This document shows positions 44,928 through 55,384 of a stretch of DNA of 64,000 nt, one piece after another; position 1 is the first letter of the stretch, and every line of letters begins with the position of its first letter. Origin of the DNA: Xanthomonas indica (lineage in GTDB: Bacteria > Pseudomonadota > Gammaproteobacteria > Xanthomonadales > Xanthomonadaceae); the NCBI RefSeq assembly GCF_040529045.1, contig NZ_CP131914.1, positions 2,526,501 through 2,590,500 on the forward strand, given 5' to 3'. The position numbers were made by a program, and so were the translations under genes. Below the pieces are notes generated by a model, which was not told the DNA's origin, ran no database searches, and worked only from the letters and a program-made list of their open reading frames with translations.

Positions 44928-46109
44928 ATGACCTCGCAGACCCCATCGTCCTTCGTCGAGCAAGCGCTGCCGCCGTGGCGGCGCGCGGTGCTCAAGGTCG
45001 GCAGCAGCCTGCTGGCCGCCGACGGGGGCGGGCTCACGCCACGCTTCGCGCTGGGCCTGGCGCAGTTCGTCTCGGCCAACCTGGCGGCCGGGCGCGAACT
45101 GGTGATCGTGTCCTCCGGCGCGGTCGCCGCCGGGCGCGCCATCGTGCCCAAGGCCGCCGAAGCCGGCGCGGCCCTGGCGGCGCGGCAGGCGCTGGCCGCG
45201 CTCGGCCAAGCGCAACTGATCGCGCTGTGGCAGCGTTTCTTCGAACGGCCGGTGGCGCAGGTGCTGCTGACCCACGACGACCTGCGCAACCGCCGCCGCT
45301 ACCTCAACGCGCGCGCCACCCTGGGCGAGCTGTTGCGGCTGGGTGCGCTGCCGGTGGTCAACGAGAACGACACCGTCTCGGTGGACGAACTCAAGCTCGG
45401 CGACAACGACAACCTGGCCGCGATCGTCGCCGCCCTGGTCGATGCCGATGCGCTGTTCATCGCCACCGACATCGACGGCCTGTACACCGCCGACCCGCGT
45501 CGCGATCCGCAGGCGCAGCCGCTGCACGAGGTGCAGGAACTGAGCGCGGCGGTGCTGGCGATGGCCGGCGGCAGCGGCAGCGGCGTGGGCACCGGCGGCA
45601 TGCGCACCAAGCTGGAGGCCGCGGCCAAGGCCGGTGCCGCCGGCATCGAGACCTATCTGTTCAACGGCCGCAGCGCCGAGGTGGTGCGCGGCCTGGCCCA
45701 GGACCGCCTGCGCGGCACCCGCATCCATGCCGCGCGCACCCGCATCGCCGCGCGCAAGTACTGGTTGCGCCACGTGCCGGTGGAGCCGGGGGCGATCCTG
45801 GTCGATGCCGGCGCTGCGGCCGCCCTGCTCGACAAGGGCGCCTCGCTGCTGCCGGGCGGCGTCGCCGGCGCGGTGGGCGAGTTCCGCCGCGGCGACATGG
45901 TCGAGGTGCGCCTGCGCGACGCCGCCGGCGAGCGCTGTCTGGCGCGCGGGGTCAGCCAGTACGCGGCGGTGGACATCCGCCGCATCGCCGGCCGCCACTC
46001 GCGCGACATCGAGGCGATCCTGGGCTACAACTACGGCGAGAACGTGATCCATCGGGACGATCTGGTGGTGCTGCGGGAATCGGGAATGGGGAATGGGGAA
46101 TCGGCCTGA
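44928..46109 (+). CDS. proB: Glutamate 5-kinase
   Basis: The 393-residue protein has an amino-acid-kinase domain (VLKVGSSLLA, IVSSGAVAAGR, NENDTVS, GDNDNLAAIVAAL, GTGGMRTKLEAA) and a C-terminal PUA domain (about 290-380). It phosphorylates glutamate in proline synthesis. The terminal residues ESGMGNGESA come from a GGGAATC array and are not conserved. Confidence 0.94.
   Translation: MTSQTPSSFVEQALPPWRRAVLKVGSSLLAADGGGLTPRFALGLAQFVSANLAAGRELVIVSSGAVAAGRAIVPKAAEAGAALAARQALAALGQAQLIALWQRFFERPVAQVLLTHDDLRNRRRYLNARATLGELLRLGALPVVNENDTVSVDELKLGDNDNLAAIVAALVDADALFIATDIDGLYTADPRRDPQAQPLHEVQELSAAVLAMAGGSGSGVGTGGMRTKLEAAAKAGAAGIETYLFNGRSAEVVRGLAQDRLRGTRIHAARTRIAARKYWLRHVPVEPGAILVDAGAAAALLDKGASLLPGGVAGAVGEFRRGDMVEVRLRDAAGERCLARGVSQYAAVDIRRIAGRHSRDIEAILGYNYGENVIHRDDLVVLRESGMGNGESA
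46075..46103 (+). repeat. GGGAATC array at the end of proB
   Basis: Four units GGGAATC/GGGAATG in tandem encode the proB C-terminal residues. An opposite array at 46227 brackets the proB-proA gap, as between argF' and argG. Confidence 0.88.
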
Positions 46110-46226
46110 GTGCGCCAGCCCCGTGCCGTCCGCGATGGCGCCGCGCATCGCGCCGCAACGCCGACACCCGCGTGTCGCGTCTCGCGCTCGCCGTCTCTGA
46201 TGTCCCGGCGCCGCGCGTAGCCTTTT

Positions 46227-46261
46227 CGAATCCCGAATCCCGAATCCCGAATCCCGAATCC
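46227..46261 (-). repeat. Inverted GGGAATC array upstream of proA
   Basis: Five perfect CGAATCC-phase units in direct tandem (reverse complement of GGGAATC arrays), ending 17 bp before the proA start codon. Nothing else is seen in 46110-46278. Confidence 0.9.
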
Positions 46262-46278
46262 AGCCATCGGAGCCCCCA

Positions 46279-47526
<1,248 letters not shown>

Positions 47527-47752
47527 CATGGCGTGTGGTCACGCGGCCAACAGCCACGTGGCCAGCGTCGTGTTCGTGGCGGCGATGGGGCCGGGCGTCG
47601 GCCTGGGCTGAGCGACCCGGACGGAAGCGCGCGGCGCCCCTGCATGGCGTGGCGGCGGCCATGCGCGACCGACGACCCAGCCTTTGTCACTTGCCGAGCG
47701 AGGCGCCGTCGCCTAGCGTCGCGGATTCGCCTCCTTTCGGGATCCAACGCCC

Positions 47753-49669
47753 ATGCGCCGCCTCGCTCCCTGCCTGCTCGCCGCTGCCATCGCCATCGCC
47801 ACTGTCGGCACCGCGTTCGCCCAGACCGCGCCGATGACCCCGGACATCACCGGCAAGCCGTTCGTGGCGCCGACCGCGGCCAACGACTACATCAAGCGCG
47901 AGGTGATGATCCCGATGCGCGACGGGGTCAAGCTGCACACGGTGATCGTGCTGCCCAAGGGCGCGCACGGCGCGCCGATCCTGTTGACCCGCACGCCCTA
48001 CGACGCCAGCGGCCGCGCCAGCCGGCTGGCCTCGCCGCACATGCGCGATCTGCTGCCGCAGGGCGACGAGGTGTTCGTCGATGGCGGCTATATCCGCGTG
48101 TTCCAGGACATCCGCGGCAAGTACGGTTCCGAGGGCGATTACGTGGTGACCCGGCCGCTGCGCGGGCCGCTCAATCCGACCAAGGTCGACCACGCCACCG
48201 ATGCCTGGGACACCATCGACTGGCTGGTCAAGCACGTGCCCGAATCCAACGGCAAGGTCGGCATGATCGGCTCGTCCTATGAGGGCTTCACCGTGGTGAT
48301 GGCGCTGGCCGATCCGCATCCGGCGCTGAAGGTGGCCGCGCCGGAAAGCCCGATGATCGACGGCTGGATGGGCGACGACTGGCTCAACTACGGCGCCTTC
48401 CGCCAGGTCAACCTGGATTACTTCACCGGGCAGATGACCCGGCGCGGCAAGGGCGAGGGCATTCCGCGCCAGGGCTACGACGACTACAGCAACTTCCTGC
48501 GTGCCGGCTCGGCCGGCGACTACGCCAAGGCCGCCGGACTGGAGCAGTTGCCGTGGTGGCGCAAGCTCACCGAGCACCCGGCCTACGATGCGTTCTGGCA
48601 GGAGCAGGCGCTGGACAAGGTGATGGCGCGCACCCCGCTGAAGGTGCCGACGATGTGGCTGCAGGGGCTGTGGGACCAGGAAGACATGTGGGGCGCGATC
48701 CACAGCTACGAGGCCATGGAGCCGCGCGATACCGGCAACGACAAGAACTACCTGGTGATGGGGCCGTGGCGGCATAGCCAGGTCAACTACGAGGGCGCCT
48801 CGCTGGGCGCATTGCAGTTCGACGGCGACACCGCGCTGCAGTTCCGCCGCGACGTGCTCAAGCCGTTCTTCGACCAGTACCTGGTCGACGGCGCGCCCAA
48901 GGCCGACACGCCGCCGGTGCTGATCTACGACACCGGGGCCAACCACTGGGACCGCCTGCAGCGCTGGCCGCTCAGTTGCGCGCAGGGTTGCCCGGCGCAG
49001 AGCAAGCCGCTGTACCTGGAGGCCGGCGGCCGCGTCTCGTTCGAGGCGCCCAAGGCCGGGCAGGGCGAGTACACCGAGTACGTGTCCGACCCGGCCAAGC
49101 CGGTGCCGTTCGTGCCGCGCCCGGTGGTGTTCGGCGACCGCGACATGTGGACCACCTGGCTGGTGCACGACCAGCGCTTCGTCGACGGCCGCCCGGACGT
49201 GCTGACCTTCGTCAGCGAGCCGCTGCAGGCGCCGCTGCGCATCGCCGGCGCGCCGGAAGTGCATCTGCAGGCGTCCACCAGCGGCAGCGACAGCGACTGG
49301 GTGGTGAAGCTGATCGATGTCTACCCGGACCAGATGGCCTCCGAGCCGAAGCTGGGCGGCTACGAGCTGCCGGTGTCGCTGGCGATCTTCCGCGGCCGCT
49401 ACCGCGAGAGCTTCGAGCATCCGGCGCCGCTGACCCCGAACCAGCCGCTGGCCTACCGCTTCGGCCTGCCCACCGCCAACCACACCTTCGAGCGCGGCCA
49501 CCGGATCATGGTGCAGGTGCAATCCACGCTGTTCCCGCTCTACGACCGCAACCCGCAGACCTACGTGCCGAACATCTACTTCGCCAAGCCGGGCGATTAC
49601 CAGAAGGCAACGCAGCGGATCTGGCACACGCCGCAGCAAACCAGTTTCATCAGTCTGCCGGTGTACTGA
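47753..49669 (+). CDS. Secreted alpha-amino-acid ester hydrolase (CocE/NonD family)
   Basis: The 638-residue protein has a signal peptide (cleavage near AFA/Q) and an alpha/beta-hydrolase plus jelly-roll architecture. The nucleophile elbow GSSYEG places Ser at 175; the acid lies in QGLWDQEDMW and the His in GPWRHSQVN. The sequence closely matches my memory of the X. citri alpha-amino-acid ester hydrolase, which also acylates beta-lactam nuclei. A carboxylate cluster (D in the WDWE-like region) binds the substrate amino group in that enzyme. The natural role is unclear, perhaps peptide-ester scavenging or beta-lactam turnover. Confidence 0.9.
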   Translation: MRRLAPCLLAAAIAIATVGTAFAQTAPMTPDITGKPFVAPTAANDYIKREVMIPMRDGVKLHTVIVLPKGAHGAPILLTRTPYDASGRASRLASPHMRDLLPQGDEVFVDGGYIRVFQDIRGKYGSEGDYVVTRPLRGPLNPTKVDHATDAWDTIDWLVKHVPESNGKVGMIGSSYEGFTVVMALADPHPALKVAAPESPMIDGWMGDDWLNYGAFRQVNLDYFTGQMTRRGKGEGIPRQGYDDYSNFLRAGSAGDYAKAAGLEQLPWWRKLTEHPAYDAFWQEQALDKVMARTPLKVPTMWLQGLWDQEDMWGAIHSYEAMEPRDTGNDKNYLVMGPWRHSQVNYEGASLGALQFDGDTALQFRRDVLKPFFDQYLVDGAPKADTPPVLIYDTGANHWDRLQRWPLSCAQGCPAQSKPLYLEAGGRVSFEAPKAGQGEYTEYVSDPAKPVPFVPRPVVFGDRDMWTTWLVHDQRFVDGRPDVLTFVSEPLQAPLRIAGAPEVHLQASTSGSDSDWVVKLIDVYPDQMASEPKLGGYELPVSLAIFRGRYRESFEHPAPLTPNQPLAYRFGLPTANHTFERGHRIMVQVQSTLFPLYDRNPQTYVPNIYFAKPGDYQKATQRIWHTPQQTSFISLPVY

Positions 49670-49732
49670 GCGAAGTGGACGCCGGCGCATGGTGCGCCGG
49701 CGTGTGGCGTTCGGCGTGCTGCGAACGCTCGC

Positions 49733-50050
49733 TCAGCTGCGCGATTCGACCAGCGAAAGGGTGCAGGTTTCGCCTGGAGCGGATTGCGCGTAATCGAAGC
49801 GCGAAAGCTTCTTGCCCGAGGTCTGTGCGGCGAGCAGGCTCGCATAGGCGGCCTTGCCGAAATCGTCGCCGATGCTGAAATAGACGACGTCGAACTTGCA
49901 GGTGGTGGAGAACGCATCCTTGGTGCTGAAGTAAGCGGTGCCGCCCTGCACGCCGAGGCGGTCCACCGCCTTGTCGGTTTCGCTCACCGCGGCCGCGGGC
50001 GCGCAGTAGAACGCGATCAGTGAGAGGCAGAGCGTCGCTTGCAGTTTCAT
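49733..50050 (-). CDS. Small secreted protein of unknown function
   Basis: The 105-residue protein has a signal peptide (MKLQATLCLSLIAFYC, cleavage near APAAA). The mature ~83 residues contain two Cys (TTCKFDV, ETCTLSL), GGTAYFSTKDAFSTTCKFDV and FGKAAYASLLAAQTSGKKLS. This recalls a compact disulfide-bonded beta sandwich, perhaps the subtilase-toxin B-subunit-like group, but the match is weak. It is transcribed towards the ester hydrolase gene. In style it resembles the candidate immunity protein at 21690, without sequence similarity I can defend. Confidence 0.55.
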   Translation of the reverse strand: MKLQATLCLSLIAFYCAPAAAVSETDKAVDRLGVQGGTAYFSTKDAFSTTCKFDVVYFSIGDDFGKAAYASLLAAQTSGKKLSRFDYAQSAPGETCTLSLVESRS

Positions 50051-50285
50051 GGTGTCGTGTCCGTTTGTCTGAGTCGTGAGCGTCGAAACGGACATGCCCG
50101 CCGCCTCGCCTCGGTACGTGTCGTCGCCGAAGACGCAGGTCGTGATCAATGCGCCGGTTCCCCCGTCGCCATTGTGGCGAGACGCCAGGCCCCGGCGTCA
50201 AGGCCCAGCTGCCGCGAGAGGATCGGGGCAGCCGGGCGCGGACGGCCGGTTGCCGCGATGCGCGGCCAGTGCCGGATTGCGGGCA

Positions 50286-50317
50286 CAAAAAAACCCGGAA
50301 AACGGTGGTTTTCCAGG
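50286..50317 (-). terminator. Rho-independent terminator after tRNA-Pro
   Basis: On the minus strand CCTGGAAAAC-CACC-GTTTTCCGGG is followed by seven T residues, about 20 bp after the tRNA 3' end. No gene is seen in 50051-50285. Confidence 0.85.
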
Positions 50318-50336
50318 CTTCTTGTGACCTTGAAAC

Positions 50337-50413
<77 letters not shown>

Positions 50414-50473
50414 AAGGAGCCGCACATGATACGGAGGTCTTCCGCATTCGGCAAGCGCCTTTGCAAAAAAATT

Positions 50474-50614
50474 TCAGTCCGTCGCGTCGGCGGCGTCGGC
50501 GTCGGCGGCGGCGGCATCCGCCGCGTTGCGCTCGCGCGCCTCGAACCACATGCCGTTGAGGATGGCGGCAGTGGAAGCCAGGCCGACACCGAGAATCCAG
50601 GCGAAGTACCACAT
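50474..50614 (-). CDS. cydX: Cytochrome bd oxidase small subunit CydX
   Basis: The 46-residue protein starts MWYFAWILGVGLASTAAILN, the conserved CydX/YbgT single transmembrane segment, and ends in an acidic Ala/Asp-rich tail. CydX stabilises the haem core of cytochrome bd. AAGGAGAAAC lies before its ATG, and it follows cydB by 23 bp on the same strand. Confidence 0.92.
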   Translation of the reverse strand: MWYFAWILGVGLASTAAILNGMWFEARERNAADAAAADADAADATD

Positions 50615-50637
50615 GATCGTTTCTCCTTGCGGGTGCG

Positions 50638-51789
50638 TCAGTACGCGTTGGGGTTGTCGTCCAGGGAGGCGGCGGTGACCTTGCCCTTCAGCACGCGGTA
50701 CACCCAGGTGGTGTAGCCGAGGATGATCGGCAGGAACACCACGGTGGCCAGCAGCATGATCCACAGGGTCAGGTGGCTGCTGGAGGCGTCCCACACGGTC
50801 AGGCTGGAGCCCGGCTGGCTGGAGGACGGCAACAGGAACGGGAAGATCGCAAAGCCCACGGTCAGGATGATGCCGGCGATGGCCGCACCGGAGGCGATGA
50901 ACGCCAGGCCGCCGCGGCGCTTGCGCAGCAGCACCGCGCTGAGCAACAGGCCGAGCAGGCCGGCGGCCGGGGCCAGGGCGGTCAGCGGCATGCTCTGGTA
51001 GTTGTGCATCCAGCCGCCGACCTCGCCGAGCACGGCGGTCTTCAGCAGCGGGTTGGTGGCGCCGTCGGTGACCACCTGCGAGGTGACCGCGTAGCCGGGC
51101 AGGCCGGTGGCCACCCACACCCCGGCGCCGGCGAACAGCGCACAGGCCGTCAGGGCGGCGACGCTGCCGTAGCGCGCGGCGCGCTCGGCCACCGGGCCGT
51201 CGGTCTTCAGCACCAGCATCGCTGCGCCGTGCGCCACCAGCATGCTCACGCTGAGCAGGCCGGCGAGCAGGGCGAACGGCATCAGCAAGCCGAAGAAGCT
51301 GCCGGTGTAGAACACCCGCAGGGTGTCGTCGAAGTGGAACGGCACGCCCAGCAGCACGTTGCCCACCGCCACGCCCATGATCAGCGCCGGGATGAAGCCG
51401 CCGAGAAACAGCGCCCAGTCCCAGCCGTTGCGCCAGCGTTGGCCGGGCAGCTTGCCGCGGAACTTGAACCCGACCGGGCGCAGGATCAGCGCGAACAGGA
51501 TCACGAACATGGCCAGGTAGAAGCCGGAGAAGCTGACCGCGTACAGCGGCGGGAATGCGGCGAAGATCGCGCCGCCGCCCAGGATCAACCAGACCTGGTT
51601 GCCTTCCCAGACCGGGCCGATGGTGTTCACCACCAGCCGGCGTTCGGCGTCGGTCCTGGCCACGAACGGCAGCAGCGCGCCGACGCCCAGGTCGAATCCG
51701 TCCATCACCGCGAAGCCGATCAGCAGGATGCCCAGCAGCAGCCACCAGATCACGCGCAGCGTGGTGTAGTCCAATGCAATGAAGTCCAT
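50638..51789 (-). CDS. cydB: Cytochrome bd ubiquinol oxidase subunit II
   Basis: The 383-residue membrane protein begins with the CydB signature region [20 protein letters not shown] and [11 protein letters not shown]. It has about eight transmembrane helices and the FMPEGY-type loops of the family. With CydA and CydX it forms the high-affinity quinol oxidase. It lies 19 bp after cydA. Confidence 0.95.
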   Translation of the reverse strand: MDFIALDYTTLRVIWWLLLGILLIGFAVMDGFDLGVGALLPFVARTDAERRLVVNTIGPVWEGNQVWLILGGGAIFAAFPPLYAVSFSGFYLAMFVILFALILRPVGFKFRGKLPGQRWRNGWDWALFLGGFIPALIMGVAVGNVLLGVPFHFDDTLRVFYTGSFFGLLMPFALLAGLLSVSMLVAHGAAMLVLKTDGPVAERAARYGSVAALTACALFAGAGVWVATGLPGYAVTSQVVTDGATNPLLKTAVLGEVGGWMHNYQSMPLTALAPAAGLLGLLLSAVLLRKRRGGLAFIASGAAIAGIILTVGFAIFPFLLPSSSQPGSSLTVWDASSSHLTLWIMLLATVVFLPIILGYTTWVYRVLKGKVTAASLDDNPNAY

Positions 51790-51808
51790 GGTGTGTCTCC
51801 TGCCGGGG

Positions 51809-53398
51809 TCAGAGGTGGCCGGCGGCCGCAGGTGCGGCGATCGGGGTGACGGGATGCGGGGTGGGGTGCAGCAGGGCGGGCAGGGCGTCCGGGCCCTTGC
51901 GGATCGCCTTGAGCATCAGCTTGATCTCGATGATCAGCAGCGTGGTGTAGATCGCCACGAAGCCGGCGAGGGTGATCAGGATGTCGTGCAGGGCCAGGCC
52001 GGAGGCGGCATAGAAGGTCGGCAGCACGCCTTCCACCGCCCACGGCTGGCGGCCGTACTCGGCCACGAACCAGCCGCACTCGATCGCGATCCACGGCGCA
52101 GGCAGGGTCCACACCGCCAGCTTCAAAAACCAGCGCTTGTCCTCGAAGTTGTGCTTGCAGGAGAACCACAGCGCGGCGGCGAAGAAGGCGATCAGGTAGA
52201 AGCCCAGGCCGGCCATCACCCGGAACGTCCAGAACAGCGGCAGCACCCGCGGCACCGTGTCCAGCGCGGCCTTGGCGATCTCCTCCGGGGTGGCGTTGAG
52301 GATGTCCTCGCGGTAGCGCTTGAGCAGCAGGCCGTGGCCCAGGTCCTGCCAGTGGCGATCGAACACCGCCCGCGCCTCGGCGTCGTTGTGGTTGGCCTTG
52401 AGCCGCTGCAGCGCGCCATAGGCGATCTGCCCGCCGCGCACGCGGTGCTCGGCGCGCTTGACCAGTTCCAGGATGCCCGGCACCGGCGTGTTCAACGAGC
52501 GCGTGGCGATCAGGCCCATCAGGTACGGCACCTTGATCGCGTAGTCGTTCTTGCCGGTGGCCTGGTTGGGGATGCCGAAGGCGGTGAAGTCGGCCGGCGC
52601 CTGCTCGGTTTCCCACATCGCCTCGATCGCGGCCAGCTTCATCTTCTGGTGCTCGTTGGCGGCATAGCCGCTCTCGTCGCCCAGCACCACCACCGACAGC
52701 GAGGACGCCATGCCGAACGCGGCGGCCACCGCGAACGAGCGCCGGGCGATGTCGCGGTGCTTGCCGCGCAACAGGTACAGCGCGCTGATCGACATCACGA
52801 ACACCGCACCGGTCACGTAGCCGGCGCTGACCGTGTGCACGAACTTGGCCTGCGCCACCGGGTTGAACACCACCGCCATGAAGTCGACCACTTCCATGCG
52901 CATGGTGTCCGGGTTGAACACCGCGCCGGTCGGGTTCTGCATCCAGCCGTTGGCGATCAGGATCCACACCGCCGACAGGTTGGTGCCCAGCGCCATCAGC
53001 CAGGTCACCATCAGGTGCTTGACCGGCGTGAGCTTGCTCCAGCCGAAGAAGAACAGGCCGATGAAGGTCGCTTCCAGGAAGAACGCCATCAGCCCTTCGA
53101 TCGCCAGCGGCGCGCCGAAGATGTCGCCGACGTAGTGGCTGTAGTAGGACCAGTTCATGCCGAACTGGAACTCCATCACGATGCCGGTGGCCACGCCCAT
53201 CGCGAAATTGATGCCGAACAGCACGCCCCAGAACAGGGTCATGCGCCGCCACACGTCCTTGCGGGTCATGACGTACACGCTCTCCATGATCGCGATCATG
53301 AAGGACAGGCCCAGGGTGAGCGGGACGAACAGGAAGTGGTACATGGCGGTCATGGCGAACTGCAGCCGCGACAGCTCTACGACAGTGGTGTCGATCAT
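51809..53398 (-). CDS. cydA: Cytochrome bd ubiquinol oxidase subunit I
   Basis: The 529-residue protein carries haem-ligand histidines near the N-terminus ([17 protein letters not shown]) and the [18 protein letters not shown] region. The quinol-site motif is [14 protein letters not shown] long Q-loop (about 255-390) marks it as the E. coli-type bd-I rather than the short-loop CIO type. It is the first gene of cydABX and diverges from cydDC across an FNR/ANR box. Confidence 0.95.
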   Translation of the reverse strand: MIDTTVVELSRLQFAMTAMYHFLFVPLTLGLSFMIAIMESVYVMTRKDVWRRMTLFWGVLFGINFAMGVATGIVMEFQFGMNWSYYSHYVGDIFGAPLAIEGLMAFFLEATFIGLFFFGWSKLTPVKHLMVTWLMALGTNLSAVWILIANGWMQNPTGAVFNPDTMRMEVVDFMAVVFNPVAQAKFVHTVSAGYVTGAVFVMSISALYLLRGKHRDIARRSFAVAAAFGMASSLSVVVLGDESGYAANEHQKMKLAAIEAMWETEQAPADFTAFGIPNQATGKNDYAIKVPYLMGLIATRSLNTPVPGILELVKRAEHRVRGGQIAYGALQRLKANHNDAEARAVFDRHWQDLGHGLLLKRYREDILNATPEEIAKAALDTVPRVLPLFWTFRVMAGLGFYLIAFFAAALWFSCKHNFEDKRWFLKLAVWTLPAPWIAIECGWFVAEYGRQPWAVEGVLPTFYAASGLALHDILITLAGFVAIYTTLLIIEIKLMLKAIRKGPDALPALLHPTPHPVTPIAAPAAAGHL

Positions 53399-53487
53399 GG
53401 CTGTGCTACCTCGTGGAAGATGTGCATCTGGGTGGCCGAGTGGCGGGAGATTGGAGGCGATCTTCCGCCGCCTCGGCGCGCTCGACC

Positions 53488-53501
53488 TTGATCCAGATCA
53501 A
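53488..53501. promoter_or_regulatory. FNR/ANR binding site between cydA and cydD
   Basis: TTGATCCAGATCAA is a perfect TTGAT-N4-ATCAA palindrome, 90 bp upstream of the cydA start and about 105 bp upstream of cydD. It is the expected site for an oxygen-sensing FNR/Anr regulator, placed to control the oxidase and its assembly transporter together. Confidence 0.85.
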
Positions 53502-53605
53502 TGTGCGCCATGGGGATGCCCGGCATCGTGGCGGCCACGGCGGTTCCAGCCCGGAACCGCCTTCCCCGCTAAACTGGCGGCTTCGTTCGCCGCGCCGAGC
53601 CCGTT

Positions 53606-55384
53606 TTGACCGATTCCGCCGAGCCGTCCGCCGCACTGCCCGCCGACGCGCCGCAACAGCGGCAGCAGCGCATGCGTTGGCTGGATGCCCTGGCCGCGTC
53701 GGCGCGCGGCCGCCAGCGCCTGGCCGCGTCGGCCATCAGCGTGTCCGGCGCGCTGCTCATCGTGCAGTCCGGCGCCATCGCCTGGCTGGTGCAGGCCCTG
53801 CTGGTCGAGCGCCGCGAGCTGGCGCAGGCACTGCCGGCCTTCGGCCTGCTGGCGCTGATGCTGGTCCTGCGCGCGGGGCTCGGCGCCGCCGCGCAGCGTG
53901 CCGCCGGCGATGTCGCCGACGCGGCCAAACTCGAACTGCGTCGCCGCGTGTACCGGCAGCTGCTGCAGCGCGGGCCGCTGTGGCTGCGCGGACAGCGCAA
54001 CGGCGAACTGGGCGAACTGCTGCTGGCGCATGGCGATGCGCTGGACGGCTACTACGCCGGTTACCGGCCTGCGCGCTGGGAAGTGAGCGTGGTGCCGCTC
54101 CTGATCGTGCTGGCGGTGGCGTGGAGCGACTGGGTGGTGGGCCTGATCCTGCTGTTCACCGCGCCACTGGTGCCGATCTTCATGATGCTGGTGGGGTGGG
54201 GCGCCGAGGCCGCCGGCCGCCGCCAACTGCGCGAACTGGCACGGATGGGCGGGCACTTCGCCGACCGGCTCAAGGGCCTGGGCCTGTTGCGCCTGTACGG
54301 ACGCGGCGACGACGAGCTGCGCGGGATCGCCGATGCCGCCGAGGGCGTGCGCGAGCGCACCCTGAAAGTGCTGCGCATCGCGTTCCTGTCCTCCACCGTG
54401 CTGGAGTTCTTTGCCTCGGTCAGCGTGGCGATCGTCGCGCTGTACCTGGGCCTGAGCTACCTCGGCATGATCGCCCTGCACGGCAGCGTGCCGACCCTGG
54501 GCACGGGCGTGTTCTGCCTGCTGCTGGCACCGGAGTTCTATGCGCCGCTGCGGCGCCTGGCCGCGCATTACCACGACCGCGCCAATGCGCTGGCCGCGGC
54601 GGCGGAGGTGGAGCGTCTGCTGGAGGGGCTGCCGCCGGCCACGGACGCACCGGCAGCGCGCGAGGAGGGTGTCGTCGAGCCGAACGATGTCGCGACTGCG
54701 CCCGTCGCCGCGCCCGCCGCGATCGCATCGCGTGCGGCACCGCTTGTGCAGGCGCGCGCGCTGCGCCTGCGGCCAGTGGGCGCGCGCTGCGATGCGCTGC
54801 AGGATCTGGATTTCGACCTGGATGCCGGCCAGCGCCTGGCCCTGGTCGGGCCCAGCGGCAGCGGCAAGAGCACGCTGCTGGAGGCGTTGGCCGGGTGGCT
54901 GCCGCCGCGCGCGGGCACCTTGCAGGTGCGTGCGGGACTGCGCATCGGCTACGCGGGGCAGCGCCCGTATCTGTTCCACGGCAGCATCGCCGACAACCTG
55001 CGCCTGGCCGATCCGCAGGCCAGCGAAGCGCAGCTGCATGCCGCCGCCGAAGCGGCGCAGGTGCTGCGCTTCGCCGCGCGCCTGCCGCAGGGGCTGGACA
55101 CGCCGATCGGCGAGCGCGGCTTCGGCCTGTCCGGCGGCGAGGCACGGCGCATCGGCCTGGCGCGGTTGCTGCTGCGCGATCCCGAACTGCTGTTGCTGGA
55201 CGAGCCGACCGCGTTCCTGGATGCGGACACCGAAGCGGCACTGCTGCGCACGCTGGCGGCCTTCGCCCGCGGTCGCAGCGTGATCGTCGCCACCCACAGC
55301 GAGGCGGCGATGCGGTGGGCCGATGCCGTGCTGCGGCTGCCGGCGCGCGACGCGTCCGCCGCGGCGCAGGGCGCGCGGCCATGA
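53606..55384 (+). CDS. cydD: Thiol reductant ABC exporter subunit CydD
   Basis: The 592-residue half-transporter has about six membrane helices (about 30-320) and an ATPase with Walker A GPSGSGKST, signature LSGGEARR and Walker B LLLLDEPTAFLD. CydDC exports glutathione/cysteine to the periplasm and is needed for cytochrome bd assembly, consistent with divergent cydABX. TTG 53606 was taken as start; no ATG is available nearby. It overlaps cydC by 4 bp. Confidence 0.92.
   Translation: MTDSAEPSAALPADAPQQRQQRMRWLDALAASARGRQRLAASAISVSGALLIVQSGAIAWLVQALLVERRELAQALPAFGLLALMLVLRAGLGAAAQRAAGDVADAAKLELRRRVYRQLLQRGPLWLRGQRNGELGELLLAHGDALDGYYAGYRPARWEVSVVPLLIVLAVAWSDWVVGLILLFTAPLVPIFMMLVGWGAEAAGRRQLRELARMGGHFADRLKGLGLLRLYGRGDDELRGIADAAEGVRERTLKVLRIAFLSSTVLEFFASVSVAIVALYLGLSYLGMIALHGSVPTLGTGVFCLLLAPEFYAPLRRLAAHYHDRANALAAAAEVERLLEGLPPATDAPAAREEGVVEPNDVATAPVAAPAAIASRAAPLVQARALRLRPVGARCDALQDLDFDLDAGQRLALVGPSGSGKSTLLEALAGWLPPRAGTLQVRAGLRIGYAGQRPYLFHGSIADNLRLADPQASEAQLHAAAEAAQVLRFAARLPQGLDTPIGERGFGLSGGEARRIGLARLLLRDPELLLLDEPTAFLDADTEAALLRTLAAFARGRSVIVATHSEAAMRWADAVLRLPARDASAAAQGARP

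Noticed and set aside
49733-50149. A longer version of the small secreted protein starting at 50149
   Set aside because: The extra 33 residues precede an otherwise clean signal peptide beginning at ATG 50050.
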